Assembly (NCBI RefSeq): GCF_019429535.1
Contig: NZ_JAHXZM010000002.1
Coordinates: forward strand, 186,001 to 250,000
DNA from: Sphingomonas citricola
GTDB taxonomy: Bacteria; Pseudomonadota; Alphaproteobacteria; Sphingomonadales; Sphingomonadaceae
Reading direction: 5' to 3'
DNA: 64,000 nt
The stretch's first letter is position 1; every line of letters starts with the position of its first letter. Under the pieces are notes generated by a model that was given only the letters and a program-made list of their open reading frames with translations, made no database searches and was not told where the DNA came from. The translations under genes were made by a program, and so were the position numbers. This document shows positions 52,477 to 62,226 of this stretch, one piece after another.

Positions 52477-54195
52477 GTGGCCGATCGATCGAGCAACGCA
52501 GGATCGGGCAGCGGCGCGCCCAGATCGCCCGCCGCCGCCGCGGTCGAGCAATGGACCACGCTGATGACGGGCGCGCAGGCCGCGATGGTCGAGGCGAGCA
52601 AGGCGCTGCCCGGCGTCGCGCAGGGGCAGGCGGCGCGACAGGTGGCCGATTTCTGGCGCGACCAGCTCGGCTTGTGGGAACGCTTCATGACCCCGGCCGC
52701 GACCGCACCCGCGCCGGAAAAGGACAAGCGGTTCGCCGACGAGGCGTGGCGCAGCCCCGCGTTCGACTGGATCCGGCAGAGCTACGCGCTGATGTCAGAC
52801 CATCTATTGCGCGGGGTCGACGCGCTCGACGGGGTGGACGAGGCGCAGCGGGCGCAGCTCCGCTTCGCCGCGAAAGGCTTCATCGACGCGATGAGCCCGT
52901 CCAATTTCCCCTTCACCAACCCGCAGGTGATGCAGGAGGCGATCGCCAGCAACGGCCAGAACCTAGTCAAGGGGATGCAGAACCTCGTCGCCGATCTGGG
53001 GCGCGGGCAGTTGACCCACACCGACGCGACCGCGTTCGAGCTCGGGCGCAACATCGCGACCACGCCCGGACAGGTGGTGAAGCGCACGCGGCTGTACGAG
53101 CTGATCCATTACGCGCCAACGACCGAGCGCGTGCTGGAAACCCCGCTCGTCATCTTCCCGCCGTGGATTAATCGCTTCTACATCCTCGATCTCTCACCCG
53201 AAAAGAGCTTCATCCGCTGGGCAATCGAGCAGGGCGTCAGCGTGTTCATGGTGTCGTGGAAGTCGGCCGACGCGTCGATGGCGGACGTGACGTGGGACGA
53301 TTACGTGTCCGCGCAGATCGACGCGGTCGACACGATCCGTGACTTGCTGGGCGTGGGGAGCGTCCACGCGATCGGTTACTGCGTCGCGGGCACGACGCTC
53401 GCCGCGACGCTCGCCTATCTCGCCGCGCGCGGGGAGGCCGACAAGGTGAAGAGTGCGACCTTCTTCACCGCCCAGGTCGATTTCGCCAATGCGGGCGAAC
53501 TCAAGCATTTCGTGACCGACGAGCAACTGGCGCTGATCCGCTCCTTGTCGCCAGAGGGGTTCCTCGACGGGCGCTACATGGCGGCGACGTTCAACCTGCT
53601 GCGCGGGCGCGACCTGATCTGGAACTACGTCACCAACAATTATCTGCTGGGGAAGGACTATCCCGCCTTCGACCTGCTCCACTGGAACGGCGACGTGACC
53701 AATCTGCCGAGCAGTTGGCACCACAGCTACCTGACCGATCTCTACCGCGACAATCTGCTGGTCGAGCCGGAGCGGCTGGCGGTGAACGGCACGCCGCTCG
53801 ACCTCACGCGCGTCGAGACGCCGACCTATATCCAGGCGGGGCGCGAGGATCATATCGCGCCCGCGGAGAGCGTGTGGGAGCTGACGCAGCATTTCCGCGG
53901 GCCGGCACGCTTCGTGCTCGCAGGCTCGGGTCATATCGCGGGCGTCGTCAATCCGCCGGCCGCAGACAAATACCAGCATTGGACGCTCGACGACGCCGAC
54001 GCCGCCCCGGCCGACACGCTCGCCGACTTCGTCGCGCGAGCGCGCGAGACGAAGGGAAGCTGGTGGCCCGACTGGATCGCGTGGCTGCGCGGCTACGGCG
54101 AGGAGGCGGTCGAGGCCAGCGGCGCGCGCCAACCCGGCGGTGGCACATTGCCCGCGCTAGAACCCGCGCCCGGGAGCTACGTGCGCCAGCGCTGA
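52477..54195 (+). CDS. phaC: class I poly(3-hydroxyalkanoate) synthase
   Basis: 572 residues from GTG 52477, chosen because GGGAGAG lies six bases upstream; ATG 52411 in the same frame has no ribosome-binding site. The N-terminal domain has FDWIRQSYALMSDHLLRGVD (in part) and SPSNFPFTNPQVMQEAI. The alpha/beta hydrolase core has the nucleophile C302 in GYCVAG, aspartate D458 in AGREDHIAP and histidine H486 in SGHIAGV. It polymerises hydroxyacyl-CoA into granules. The box reads GYCVA where GxCxG is the norm. The phasin gene follows 88 bases downstream with its own operator. Confidence 0.93.
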   Translation: MADRSSNAGSGSGAPRSPAAAAVEQWTTLMTGAQAAMVEASKALPGVAQGQAARQVADFWRDQLGLWERFMTPAATAPAPEKDKRFADEAWRSPAFDWIRQSYALMSDHLLRGVDALDGVDEAQRAQLRFAAKGFIDAMSPSNFPFTNPQVMQEAIASNGQNLVKGMQNLVADLGRGQLTHTDATAFELGRNIATTPGQVVKRTRLYELIHYAPTTERVLETPLVIFPPWINRFYILDLSPEKSFIRWAIEQGVSVFMVSWKSADASMADVTWDDYVSAQIDAVDTIRDLLGVGSVHAIGYCVAGTTLAATLAYLAARGEADKVKSATFFTAQVDFANAGELKHFVTDEQLALIRSLSPEGFLDGRYMAATFNLLRGRDLIWNYVTNNYLLGKDYPAFDLLHWNGDVTNLPSSWHHSYLTDLYRDNLLVEPERLAVNGTPLDLTRVETPTYIQAGREDHIAPAESVWELTQHFRGPARFVLAGSGHIAGVVNPPAADKYQHWTLDDADAAPADTLADFVARARETKGSWWPDWIAWLRGYGEEAVEASGARQPGGGTLPALEPAPGSYVRQR

Positions 54196-54200
54196 TCCTC

Positions 54201-54265
54201 TTTGTTGCACTGCACAACGGAACTTGAAGTTGCCCCGGCAAATCGCTATTGTGCAGTGCAGCAAA
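54201..54265 (+). promoter_or_regulatory. phasin promoter with PhaR-like dyad operator
   Basis: TTTGTTGCACTGCACAA (54201-54217) and TTGTGCAGTGCAGCAAA (54249-54265) are inverted copies with one mismatch. Between them is a promoter-like pair TTGAAG (54224-54229) and TATTGT (54247-54252) with a 17-base spacer. The right copy overlaps the -10. TGCA/CTGC-rich dyads are known PhaR targets at PHA genes; PhaR itself is not encoded in the window. Confidence 0.65.
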
Positions 54266-54283
54266 GAAAGGTGAGGAAGCGTC

Positions 54284-55003
<720 letters not shown>

Positions 55004-55024
55004 TCGCCGATCACGTGATCAAGC

Positions 55025-55057
55025 GGGCGGCCGGGCGATATGTCCGGCCGCCCTTTT
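55025..55057 (+). terminator. intrinsic terminator of the phasin gene
   Basis: GGGCGGCCGG (55025-55034) pairs perfectly with CCGGCCGCCC (55044-55053) across nine bases and is followed by TTTT (55054-55057). Confidence 0.9.
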
Positions 55058-55115
55058 CGTGTCCGCGGGCCTTGCCCTCGGGCGGTCTGTTGCCATATTT
55101 TGCGGCGTGCGCGTG

Positions 55116-55484
55116 ATGTCCGACCAGCAACATATTCTTCCGCCGTACCTGATGGCCGAGCGGCGCGGCGACGACGGCGACGGTGAGGGCACCGGCGTCG
55201 GGATCGCGACGCGTACGCGCGCCAAGACGAAGAAGCCGACGCCTTACCGCGTGCTGATGCTCAACGACGATTACACGCCGATGGAGTTCGTCGTCCTGTG
55301 CCTTCAGCGCTTCTTCCGGATGAACGCCGAGGAAGCGACGCGCGTCATGCTCCACGTCCACCAGAAGGGCGTCGGCGTCTGCGGCGTATTCTCCTACGAA
55401 GTCGCCGAAACTAAGGTCAGTCAGGTGATGGACTTCGCGCGCCAGCACCAGCACCCGCTGCAATGCACGCTGGAGAAGGCCTGA
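55116..55484 (+). CDS. clpS: ATP-dependent Clp protease adaptor ClpS
   Basis: 122 residues. The core [23 protein letters not shown] (in part: [15 protein letters not shown]) has the N-degron-binding residues in the NDDYTPM loop. The helix [21 protein letters not shown] and the end [16 protein letters not shown] follow, all close to the ClpS consensus. The flexible N-terminus of about 35 residues ([10 protein letters not shown]) is normal. ClpS delivers N-end-rule substrates to ClpAP; no clpA is in the window. ATG 55116 was preferred to GTG 55107. The gene stands between the phasin terminator and the hydrolase gene. Confidence 0.95.
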   Translation: MSDQQHILPPYLMAERRGDDGDGEGTGVGIATRTRAKTKKPTPYRVLMLNDDYTPMEFVVLCLQRFFRMNAEEATRVMLHVHQKGVGVCGVFSYEVAETKVSQVMDFARQHQHPLQCTLEKA

Positions 55485-55555
55485 CGCTCGCTCGACGCGG
55501 CTTGGCAATCGGCTGAGCGCGGTTAGTCTCCTTACCAAAGGCAAGGGAGACGAGC

Positions 55556-56437
55556 ATGGCCGACGACATCCGCGACCGCGCGGTCGTGATCTACGACCGC
55601 TTCACGCACGAGCATCACGATCGCCGTACGCTGCTGCGCGAGATGACGCTGCTGACCGGCAGCGCGCTCGCGGCGGAGACGCTGATCGGTGGCATCGCGG
55701 CGTCGCCCGCCGCCGCCGCGATCATTCCCGCCGATGACAAACGGTTGAAGACCTTTCCCGACGCGCGCGTGCCAGTCGCGGGTGGCAAGCCGATCAAGGG
55801 CTATGTCGCGACGCCGCGCGGCCAGCGTCCGCGCGCGACCGTGCTGGTGTTCCACGAGAACCGCGGGCTGACGCCGCATATCCAGGATGTCGCGCGGCGT
55901 GTGGCGCTCGCCGGCTTCTTCGCGGTCGCGCCCGATTTCCTGTCCGACGCCGGCGGCACCCCGGCGGACGAGGACAAGGCACGCACCATGATCGGTGCTG
56001 CCGATCTCGACACGATCGTCGCCGAGGCGGCGGGCGTGGTGCGTCATTTCGCCGGCGCAGCCACGCCGCCGACGCGCGTCGGGGTGATCGGCTTCTGCTG
56101 GGGCGGGGCGCTCGTCAACCGTGTCGCGATTGCAGCCGGCGACCGGCTGAGCGCGGGGGTCGCTTATTACGGTCCGGCGCCCGATCCGGCAGAGGCGAGC
56201 AAGGTCGCCGCGCCGCTGTTGCTCCATTACGCCGGCAAGGACGCGCGCGTCGCGCAGACAGGCGAGCCGTGGGTGGCGGCGCTCAAGGCGGCGGGCAAGC
56301 CGGTCGAGGCGTACACCTACCCGAGCGTCGACCACGCGTTCAACAACGACACCTCGGCGCAGCGTTATGACAAGGCCGCCGCGGACCTCGCTTGGTCGCG
56401 CACCATCGCCTTCCTCCGCCGCTATCTTGACGCGTGA
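55556..56437 (+). CDS. dienelactone hydrolase family protein
   Basis: 293 residues. An N-terminal region of about 60 residues with a hydrophobic Ala-rich stretch (LLTGSALAAETLIGGIAASPAAAA, partial) is probably a Tat- or Sec-like signal following RRTLLREM. The hydrolase triad is C181 (GFCWGG), D229 (GKDARV) and H260 (DHAFNN), and E101 in FHENRGL holds the cysteine as in dienelactone hydrolase. GGSG-like variation is absent. This is the Ser-to-Cys alpha/beta hydrolase of aromatic degradation, but exported members have unknown substrates. AAGGGAGACGAGC precedes the ATG at 55556. The GST gene follows closely. Confidence 0.9.
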   Translation: MADDIRDRAVVIYDRFTHEHHDRRTLLREMTLLTGSALAAETLIGGIAASPAAAAIIPADDKRLKTFPDARVPVAGGKPIKGYVATPRGQRPRATVLVFHENRGLTPHIQDVARRVALAGFFAVAPDFLSDAGGTPADEDKARTMIGAADLDTIVAEAAGVVRHFAGAATPPTRVGVIGFCWGGALVNRVAIAAGDRLSAGVAYYGPAPDPAEASKVAAPLLLHYAGKDARVAQTGEPWVAALKAAGKPVEAYTYPSVDHAFNNDTSAQRYDKAAADLAWSRTIAFLRRYLDA

Positions 56438-56480
56438 GGGGGGTCCATGTTCTCCTGATGTTCCACGCGAGGAGTCGATG

Positions 56481-57089
56481 ATGCTGACCTTCTTCACCAA
56501 TCCGATGTCGCGCGGGCGGATCATTCGCTGGATGCTGGAGGAGGTCGGCGCGCCGTACGAGACGATGGTGACGCAGTGGGGATCACCCGACCCGGCGCTG
56601 CTCGCCGCCAACCCGCTCGGCAAGGTGCCGACGATCATCCACGACGGTGTGGTGGTGAGCGGGACGGCGGCGATCTGCGCCTATCTTGCCGAGGCTTTTC
56701 CCGACACCGGGCTCGCACCGCGCGCGGAGGAACGCGCGTCTTATTATCGCTGGATGTTCTTCACCGCCGGCCCGGTCGAGGCGGCGATGATGGACAGCCA
56801 CTTGGGCGTCACCTTGCCGCCCGAGAAGGAGGCGATGATCGGCTACGGCAATCTTGCGCGCGCGGTCGACGTGCTCGAGGGCGCGGTATCGGCGCACGAT
56901 TACATCGCGGGGCCGCGCTTCACCGCCGCGGACGTCTATGTCGGCAGTTCGGTTGATTTCTTCATCCAGTTCGGAATGCTGGAGAAGCGAGAGGCGTTCG
57001 CGCGCTACCTCGATCGCCTGCGCGATCGGCCCGCCTGGGTGCGTGCGCGCGCAATCGACGACGCACTCATTGCGGCGGCCGAGCGGTGA
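56481..57089 (+). CDS. glutathione S-transferase family protein
   Basis: 202 residues from the second ATG of ATGATG (56481), with GAGGAG six bases upstream. The N-terminal thioredoxin domain has LTFFTNPMSRGRIIRWML, whose Ser near residue 9 is the likely glutathione-activating residue, then NPLGKVPTIIHDGVVV and SGTAAICAYLAEAF (glutathione site). The C-terminal helical domain has YIAGPRFTAADVYVGSS with the conserved N-capping and hydrophobic staple. It is a soluble cytoplasmic detoxification enzyme of a bacterial beta- or theta-like class. Its end overlaps the convergent DUF1289 gene by 23 bases. Confidence 0.9.
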   Translation: MLTFFTNPMSRGRIIRWMLEEVGAPYETMVTQWGSPDPALLAANPLGKVPTIIHDGVVVSGTAAICAYLAEAFPDTGLAPRAEERASYYRWMFFTAGPVEAAMMDSHLGVTLPPEKEAMIGYGNLARAVDVLEGAVSAHDYIAGPRFTAADVYVGSSVDFFIQFGMLEKREAFARYLDRLRDRPAWVRARAIDDALIAAAER

Positions 57090-57258
57090 GCGCGACGCGG
57101 CGCGCATCGACACGCGCGAGGATCGCGCGTTTCTCGTCCGCGCTCGCGCTCGACCAGTCGCCGATCTCGCCCAGCGTGCGATAGCAACCCAGGCACAACC
57201 CGCTCGCGCGATCCATCGCGCAGACGAGGATGCAGGGGGAGGGCGGCCCGTCGGTCAA
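57067..57258 (-). CDS. DUF1289 family protein
   Basis: 63 residues. It has the family pattern SPCILVCAMDRASGLCLGCYRTLGEIGDW with four cysteines in C-x3-C and C-x2-C pairs (residues 9, 13, 22 and 25), likely to bind zinc or an iron-sulfur cluster, then SADEKRAILARVDAR. It is known as a small protein of unknown role, often near fabrication or stress genes. The stop lies inside the 3' end of the convergent GST gene. The start overlaps the AI-2E permease stop by four bases, so it is translationally coupled to that gene. Confidence 0.88.
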   Translation of the reverse strand: MTDGPPSPCILVCAMDRASGLCLGCYRTLGEIGDWSSASADEKRAILARVDARRVALTARPPQ

Positions 57259-58379
57259 GGCGTGGGGACACTCGCGTCATGACCGGGTGCCGGCGAGGCG
57301 GCCCTATCGTGGTCGCCGCCGCCGCCGCGTTCGCGCTGCTCGGTCATGATCTGCCACGCGGTGATGAACAATGCCGCGACGACGGGGCCGACGACGATCC
57401 CGCTCAGGCCCAGTAGCTCGATGCCGCCGAGCGTGGTGACGAGCACGACCCAGTCGGGAATACCGGTATCGCGACCGACCAGGATCGGGCGCAGCACGTT
57501 GTCGGTGCTGCCGATCACCAAGGCGCCCGACACGATCACCACGACCGCTTGCCACACCGCACTTGTCGCCAGCAGGTAGATCGCGACGGGTACCCAGATG
57601 ATCGCGGGGCCGATCGCGGGGAGCAGCGACGCGACCGCCATCAACAGCCCCCACAGCATCGCCGCGGGCAGGCCGACCAGCCAGAAGGTGATCGCGCCCA
57701 GCGCTCCCTGCACCAGCCCGACGATGACCGATCCCTTGATCGTCGCGCGCATCACCGAGATGAAGCGGTGCACCAGCCGGCGGGTCACGTCATGGTCGAG
57801 CGGCAGCGCGCGACACACCGCCGGGCCGAGCCGATCACCGTCGCGCAGCAGGAAGAAGGTGACGTAGAGCCCGACGCCGAACGCGATCACCGCGGCGAAC
57901 GCGTCCGCACCAATCGACAGCGCGCGGCTCGCAATCATGCTGACGCGGCTGCCGATCGCGTTGGAAATCTGCGCCTGCGTCCGCTCGAAACTGTCGAGCC
58001 CGGCGCGATCGGCCAGTTGCTGCAGCTTGACCGGCAGCGCGTCGTGGACCTGCTGGAAATAGGCGGCGAAGTTGATCTGTCCGCTGCGGACCTTCGTATA
58101 GACGCCGCTTGCCTGGTCGACGACCATCGTGCCGACGATGAGCGTCGGGATCACCACCGCGACCGTGATGATCAGCAGGGTCAACAACGCGGCGAGATTG
58201 GCGCGGTTCGGGAAACGCGCGCGCAGCCGGCGATAGAGCGGCTGGAACAGGATCGCGGCGAGGACGCTCCACAGCAACGCGACCGCGAAGCTCGATACGA
58301 TCGCGCCCAGAAACAGCGTCACCAGAACGACGAACAGCACCAGACCGCCGTTCTCGATCCGTCGCGCACTCAATCCCAT
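57255..58379 (-). CDS. AI-2E family transporter (PerM-like)
   Basis: 374 residues with eight predicted helices. Typical parts are the first two helices (GLVLFVVLVTLFLGAIVSSFAVALLW, partial), FQPLYRRLRARFPNRANLAALLTLL, FFLLRDGDRL near residue 175, and GLVQGALGAITFWLVGLPAAMLWGLLMAV with PAIGPAIIWVPVAIYLL (partial quotes). Members export AI-2 in E. coli (TqsA) or act as Na+/H+-type or unknown transporters, so the substrate is open. The ATG at 58379 starts it; the stop overlaps the DUF1289 gene. It is transcribed away from the helicase end with 115 bases between. Confidence 0.88.
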   Translation of the reverse strand: MGLSARRIENGGLVLFVVLVTLFLGAIVSSFAVALLWSVLAAILFQPLYRRLRARFPNRANLAALLTLLIITVAVVIPTLIVGTMVVDQASGVYTKVRSGQINFAAYFQQVHDALPVKLQQLADRAGLDSFERTQAQISNAIGSRVSMIASRALSIGADAFAAVIAFGVGLYVTFFLLRDGDRLGPAVCRALPLDHDVTRRLVHRFISVMRATIKGSVIVGLVQGALGAITFWLVGLPAAMLWGLLMAVASLLPAIGPAIIWVPVAIYLLATSAVWQAVVVIVSGALVIGSTDNVLRPILVGRDTGIPDWVVLVTTLGGIELLGLSGIVVGPVVAALFITAWQIMTEQRERGGGGDHDRAASPAPGHDASVPTP

Positions 58380-58494
58380 CTATTCACGCCCCCGTTTGCC
58401 GGCGCACCAAAACCCGGCGACGGGCGCGCGCTCGATCGGCTGTTGAACCGTCACGGTGGCGCAACGGTTCCGGCTGGCGGAACCGCCGCCGCGA

Positions 58495-59961
58495 TCAGCG
58501 CGTCAGCGTGACCTGCAGGAAGTCGGGCACGGGGCCATTCCAGCCGTCGTCCGGACCATCGGCGCGATCGTGGCGTCCCCGGCCGCGGCGCGGTTCGTCA
58601 TACTGGCCGCGCCGGTGGTCGTCGGTCGGCCCACGCGATCGGTCCGACGACGAGCTCGTACGTTCCGTCACGGCGTCGCGGCGCGGCGCGGTCGCAACGC
58701 GCTGCTCGTCGCGGCCGCGCTCGTCCGCCACCGCGGTAGCGGCCTGCGGTGCGGCCGGCTCGTCGCGCCGCGCGCGCTCGGTCCGCGGGCTACGCTCGCG
58801 GCGTGGTGCACGGGCGGGACGCTCGTCTTCGCGCTCGGCGGGCAGCGCGTCGAGCGTCTTGATCTTCTCGCCGGTCAGCTTCTCGATGTTCTGGATGTTC
58901 TCCGCATCGTCGGGGCCGACCATCGTGTAGGCGACGCCGGTTGCGCCCGCACGACCGGTACGCCCGATGCGGTGGACGTAATCGTCGGGGTGCCACGGCG
59001 CGTCGAAGTTGATGACGTGGCTGACCCCCTTCACGTCCAATCCGCGCGCGGCGACGTCGGAGGCGACGAGGATGTTGATGTCGCCGTTCTTGAACCGCTC
59101 CAGCTCGGCGATGCGCGCCGACTGGTCCATGTCGCCGTGGATCTCGCCGCTCCTGAAGCCGTGGCCCTGCAGGCTCTTGTTGAGTTCGCGCACCGTCGTT
59201 TTGCGGTTGCAGAAGATGATCGCGGTGCGCACGTCCTCACCACGCAACAACTGCCGCACGACCTTGCGCTTCTCGAACGCCTGTCCCTTCACCGGTACCA
59301 CCCACTGCGTGATGTTGGTGTTGGTGGTGGCGGGGCGCGCGACCTCGATCGTCTTGGGATTGGTCAGGAAGCGGTCGGCCAGCTTCTTGATCGGCGCGGG
59401 CATGGTGGCGGAGAACAGCAGCGTCTGGCGCTGCGCCGGCAGCTTGGTGCAGATTTCCTCGATGTCGGGAATGAACCCCATGTCGAGCATCCGGTCGGCC
59501 TCGTCGATCACCAGCATCGAACAACCGGTCAGCAGGATCTTGCCGCGCTGGAACAGGTCCATCAGCCGGCCCGGCGTTGCGATCAACACGTCGACGCCCT
59601 TTTCCAACGCCTTGACCTGATCGCCCATCTGCACGCCGCCGATCAGCAGCGCCATCGATAGCTTGTGATACTTGCCGTATTGCTCGAAGTTCTCGGCGAC
59701 CTGCGCGGCGAGTTCGCGCGTCGGCTCGAGGATGAGGCTGCGTGGCATCCGCGCGCGGCTGCGGCCGTGCGCCAGGATGTCGATCATCGGCAGCACGAAC
59801 GAGGCGGTCTTGCCCGTGCCCGTCTGCGCGATCGCGACCATGTCGCGCATCATCAGGACGGAGGGGATCGCGGACGCCTGGATCGGCGTCGGCTCGGTAT
59901 AGCCGGTGTCGCCCACCGCCCGGAGTAGTTCGTCGGAGAGGCCGAGGTCGGCGAAGCTCAT
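58495..59961 (-). CDS. DEAD-box RNA helicase
   Basis: 488 residues. The RecA-like core has the Q motif (GYTEPTPIQ), AQTGTGKT (Walker A), PTRELA, TPGR, DEAD (VIDEADRM), SAT, and motif VI HRIGRTGRAG. The C-terminal 110 residues are highly charged and disordered, rich in Arg, Asp and Pro (RRERSPRTERARRDE, RRGRGRHDRADG), a likely RNA-binding tail. It is of the RhlE/DbpA group that remodels rRNA or mRNA, often cold-induced. Its ATG at 59961 is preceded by a gap of about 170 bases to the S9 peptidase gene. No partner gene was identified. Confidence 0.95.
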   Translation of the reverse strand: MSFADLGLSDELLRAVGDTGYTEPTPIQASAIPSVLMMRDMVAIAQTGTGKTASFVLPMIDILAHGRSRARMPRSLILEPTRELAAQVAENFEQYGKYHKLSMALLIGGVQMGDQVKALEKGVDVLIATPGRLMDLFQRGKILLTGCSMLVIDEADRMLDMGFIPDIEEICTKLPAQRQTLLFSATMPAPIKKLADRFLTNPKTIEVARPATTNTNITQWVVPVKGQAFEKRKVVRQLLRGEDVRTAIIFCNRKTTVRELNKSLQGHGFRSGEIHGDMDQSARIAELERFKNGDINILVASDVAARGLDVKGVSHVINFDAPWHPDDYVHRIGRTGRAGATGVAYTMVGPDDAENIQNIEKLTGEKIKTLDALPAEREDERPARAPRRERSPRTERARRDEPAAPQAATAVADERGRDEQRVATAPRRDAVTERTSSSSDRSRGPTDDHRRGQYDEPRRGRGRHDRADGPDDGWNGPVPDFLQVTLTR

Positions 59962-60130
59962 GCAATTGTCCGATTGGTGCCCGGCGCGGCGCTCGCGACC
60001 GTTCTTCCTGAGCCTGCGCGCTTCATGATCGGGCGCGCAAAGTCAAGAAAAAGCCGGTCGCGGGGGCGCTCGACCGGCAGTTTGCCGTCGGACGCGGCCT
60101 CGCGATCACAGTCGGGGCCGCCGTCCGGCG

Positions 60131-62029
60131 TCAGCGCGCCGCCTTCACGTAACGGTCGAACCACGCGATCGAGCGCGCGCGCACGTCCTTCGATTGTTCC
60201 GCGCCGCTGACGCAATGCCCCGCGTCGGGGTAGATCACCAGGCTGACCGGCACCTTGTTGTCTTTCAGCGCGTGCCACCATTCGATCGACTGTGTCGGCG
60301 GCACCTCGATGTCACGTTCGCCTACGTAGATGAAGGTGGGCGTCTTCGCCTTGTTCGCCTGATAGATAGCCGACACGTCCTCGTACGCCTTCATGTCGTC
60401 GTACATCGATTTGCCGAAGAACGGCAGCATCCACTGGTCGATGCCGTTGGTGCCGTAATAGCTGACCCAGTTCGACAGGCCCGCGCCCGCGACGATCGCC
60501 TTAAAACGGTTGGTCTGCGTGTTGGCCCACATCGCCATGAACCCGCCGTAGCTGCACCCGCCGAGCCCGAGGCGGTTGCCGTCGACCGGCGCGACCCGCG
60601 TCACCGCGTCGACGCCGCTCAAGATGTCGCGCAGGTCGCCGCCGCCGAAGTCGCGCCGGTTGGCGGCGGTGAACGCCTCGCCTTGGCCGTAGCTGCCGCG
60701 CGGATTGGGCAGGAAGACGTAATAGCCCGCGTTCAACAATGCCGCATTCATGCTGGTCGGCACCAGGAAGCCGGGCATGTTCGCCGCCGACGGCCCGCCG
60801 TGCACCATCGTGATCATCGGCGACTTGCCCGCAGGCGCATTCCGGGGAGCGAGCAGCCAGCCCTGGTTATCGAAGCCTTCGTTTTTCCACGTCACGCTGC
60901 GCGCGGTGCCGGGCGCGGCGAGCGCGTCATTGTCGTGCGTGATCTGGCGCACGCCCGCCAGCGGCCCGGCGTAGATCGCGGGGGCATGCTCGTAATCCTG
61001 CACCACCGCGGCGGCGACGCGCCCGTCGGCGGAGAACACCGCACGGCCATCGCCCGCGGCCGAGCTCGCTGGCTTGGAAAAGGCGGGCGCGACCGCGCGA
61101 CCGGGGGTGAGCGTGCCGAACTGCAGCTGGTCGCCCGCCAGCATCACCGCGCGCAGGCCGCCCGTCGTCCAGTCGATCGTCGTCACGGTCGACTTGGCAC
61201 CCTCGGTGATGTTGCGCGGCGTGCCACCCGCGAGCGGCACCGTGAACACGTCGCCGCCGATCGAGCCGAAATCGCTCATCAAGCCGCCGATATACGCAAC
61301 GGTGCGCCCGTCGGGCGACACGCGTGGCTGGTTGAGCTGCGTCGCGGGCCTGGCGATCGAGCGTACGGCGCCCGTCCCCGCATCGATCGCGTCGAGCGTC
61401 GCGACCCACCAATTGTTATCGCCGTTGCCCAGCGCCGTCGTCGCGACGAAGCCGCGGCCGTCGGGGGTCCAGTCATATTCGTAGATGTAGCGGCCCGCGG
61501 GCGACAGCGGCGTCACCGCCTGCGCCTCACGCGCAAGGTCGAACACCGCCAGCCGCTGCTCGTCGTTCTTCTCGCCGATCTCGCCGATCATCCGCACGCC
61601 CGCCTGCGTCGCGCCCGCTTCCTTCGCGGCGCCCAGCGTGACCAGCAAGGCGACGCGCTTGCCGTCGGGGGAGACGCGCGGCGTCTGCGCGATGCCCGCG
61701 ACGGTCGCGATCGTGCGCGTCGCGCGCGCGTCGGCGTACATCAGCCGGACGTTCCCCGCCTTGCTGTCGCGCGCGAGGAAGACGAGGTCGCCATTCGGCG
61801 CGAAGGCCAGCCCCGAATAACTGCACGTCGCGCACGGATCGATCGTGCGCTGCACCCGTCCGTCGGCGACGCCGCGCAGCGTGACGACCCCGTGGCCCTC
61901 GCCGCTCTCGATCGACGCGACCCGGTCGCCCGCGGGCCCGATCGCGAGTGCGCCATATTGATGGATCGTCTGCGCCGCGGCGGGCACGGTGGTGGCGAGC
62001 AGGGCGGCGGCTAGGAGGGTCAGGCGCAT
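60131..62029 (-). CDS. S9 family peptidase (second, DPP IV/acylaminoacyl type)
   Basis: 632 residues from ATG 62029, with GGAG five bases upstream and a signal peptide (MRLTLLAAALLATTVPAAAQ). A propeller-like N-terminal half includes LRGVADGRVQRTI, RVSPDGKRVALLV and RVSPDGRTVAYIGG. The C-terminal hydrolase domain has the nucleophile in GGCSYGGFMAMW, acid in GERDIEVPP and histidine in DAGHCV. It is expected to be a periplasmic peptidase. It shares architecture with the protein at 14333 but is not a close copy. A long divergent gap of about 200 bases separates it from the BLUF gene. Confidence 0.92.
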   Translation of the reverse strand: MRLTLLAAALLATTVPAAAQTIHQYGALAIGPAGDRVASIESGEGHGVVTLRGVADGRVQRTIDPCATCSYSGLAFAPNGDLVFLARDSKAGNVRLMYADARATRTIATVAGIAQTPRVSPDGKRVALLVTLGAAKEAGATQAGVRMIGEIGEKNDEQRLAVFDLAREAQAVTPLSPAGRYIYEYDWTPDGRGFVATTALGNGDNNWWVATLDAIDAGTGAVRSIARPATQLNQPRVSPDGRTVAYIGGLMSDFGSIGGDVFTVPLAGGTPRNITEGAKSTVTTIDWTTGGLRAVMLAGDQLQFGTLTPGRAVAPAFSKPASSAAGDGRAVFSADGRVAAAVVQDYEHAPAIYAGPLAGVRQITHDNDALAAPGTARSVTWKNEGFDNQGWLLAPRNAPAGKSPMITMVHGGPSAANMPGFLVPTSMNAALLNAGYYVFLPNPRGSYGQGEAFTAANRRDFGGGDLRDILSGVDAVTRVAPVDGNRLGLGGCSYGGFMAMWANTQTNRFKAIVAGAGLSNWVSYYGTNGIDQWMLPFFGKSMYDDMKAYEDVSAIYQANKAKTPTFIYVGERDIEVPPTQSIEWWHALKDNKVPVSLVIYPDAGHCVSGAEQSKDVRARSIAWFDRYVKAAR

Positions 62030-62226
62030 CGTCACTCCGAACAAACGGGAAAGCGTGTTGCCGGCATAACACCCGCGCGCAGGCCCGCAAGTCACGGCAG
62101 GGACAATGTCTTTTTTCCCCTCATGTCACCCTGCTGCGGCCGGCTCGCTGATCGCGCGAGGACAATCCGCCGTCACGATCGTCCGCCCGGCGGAACCCGA
62201 CGTCCTTCCCGCACGCTAGGCCGACC

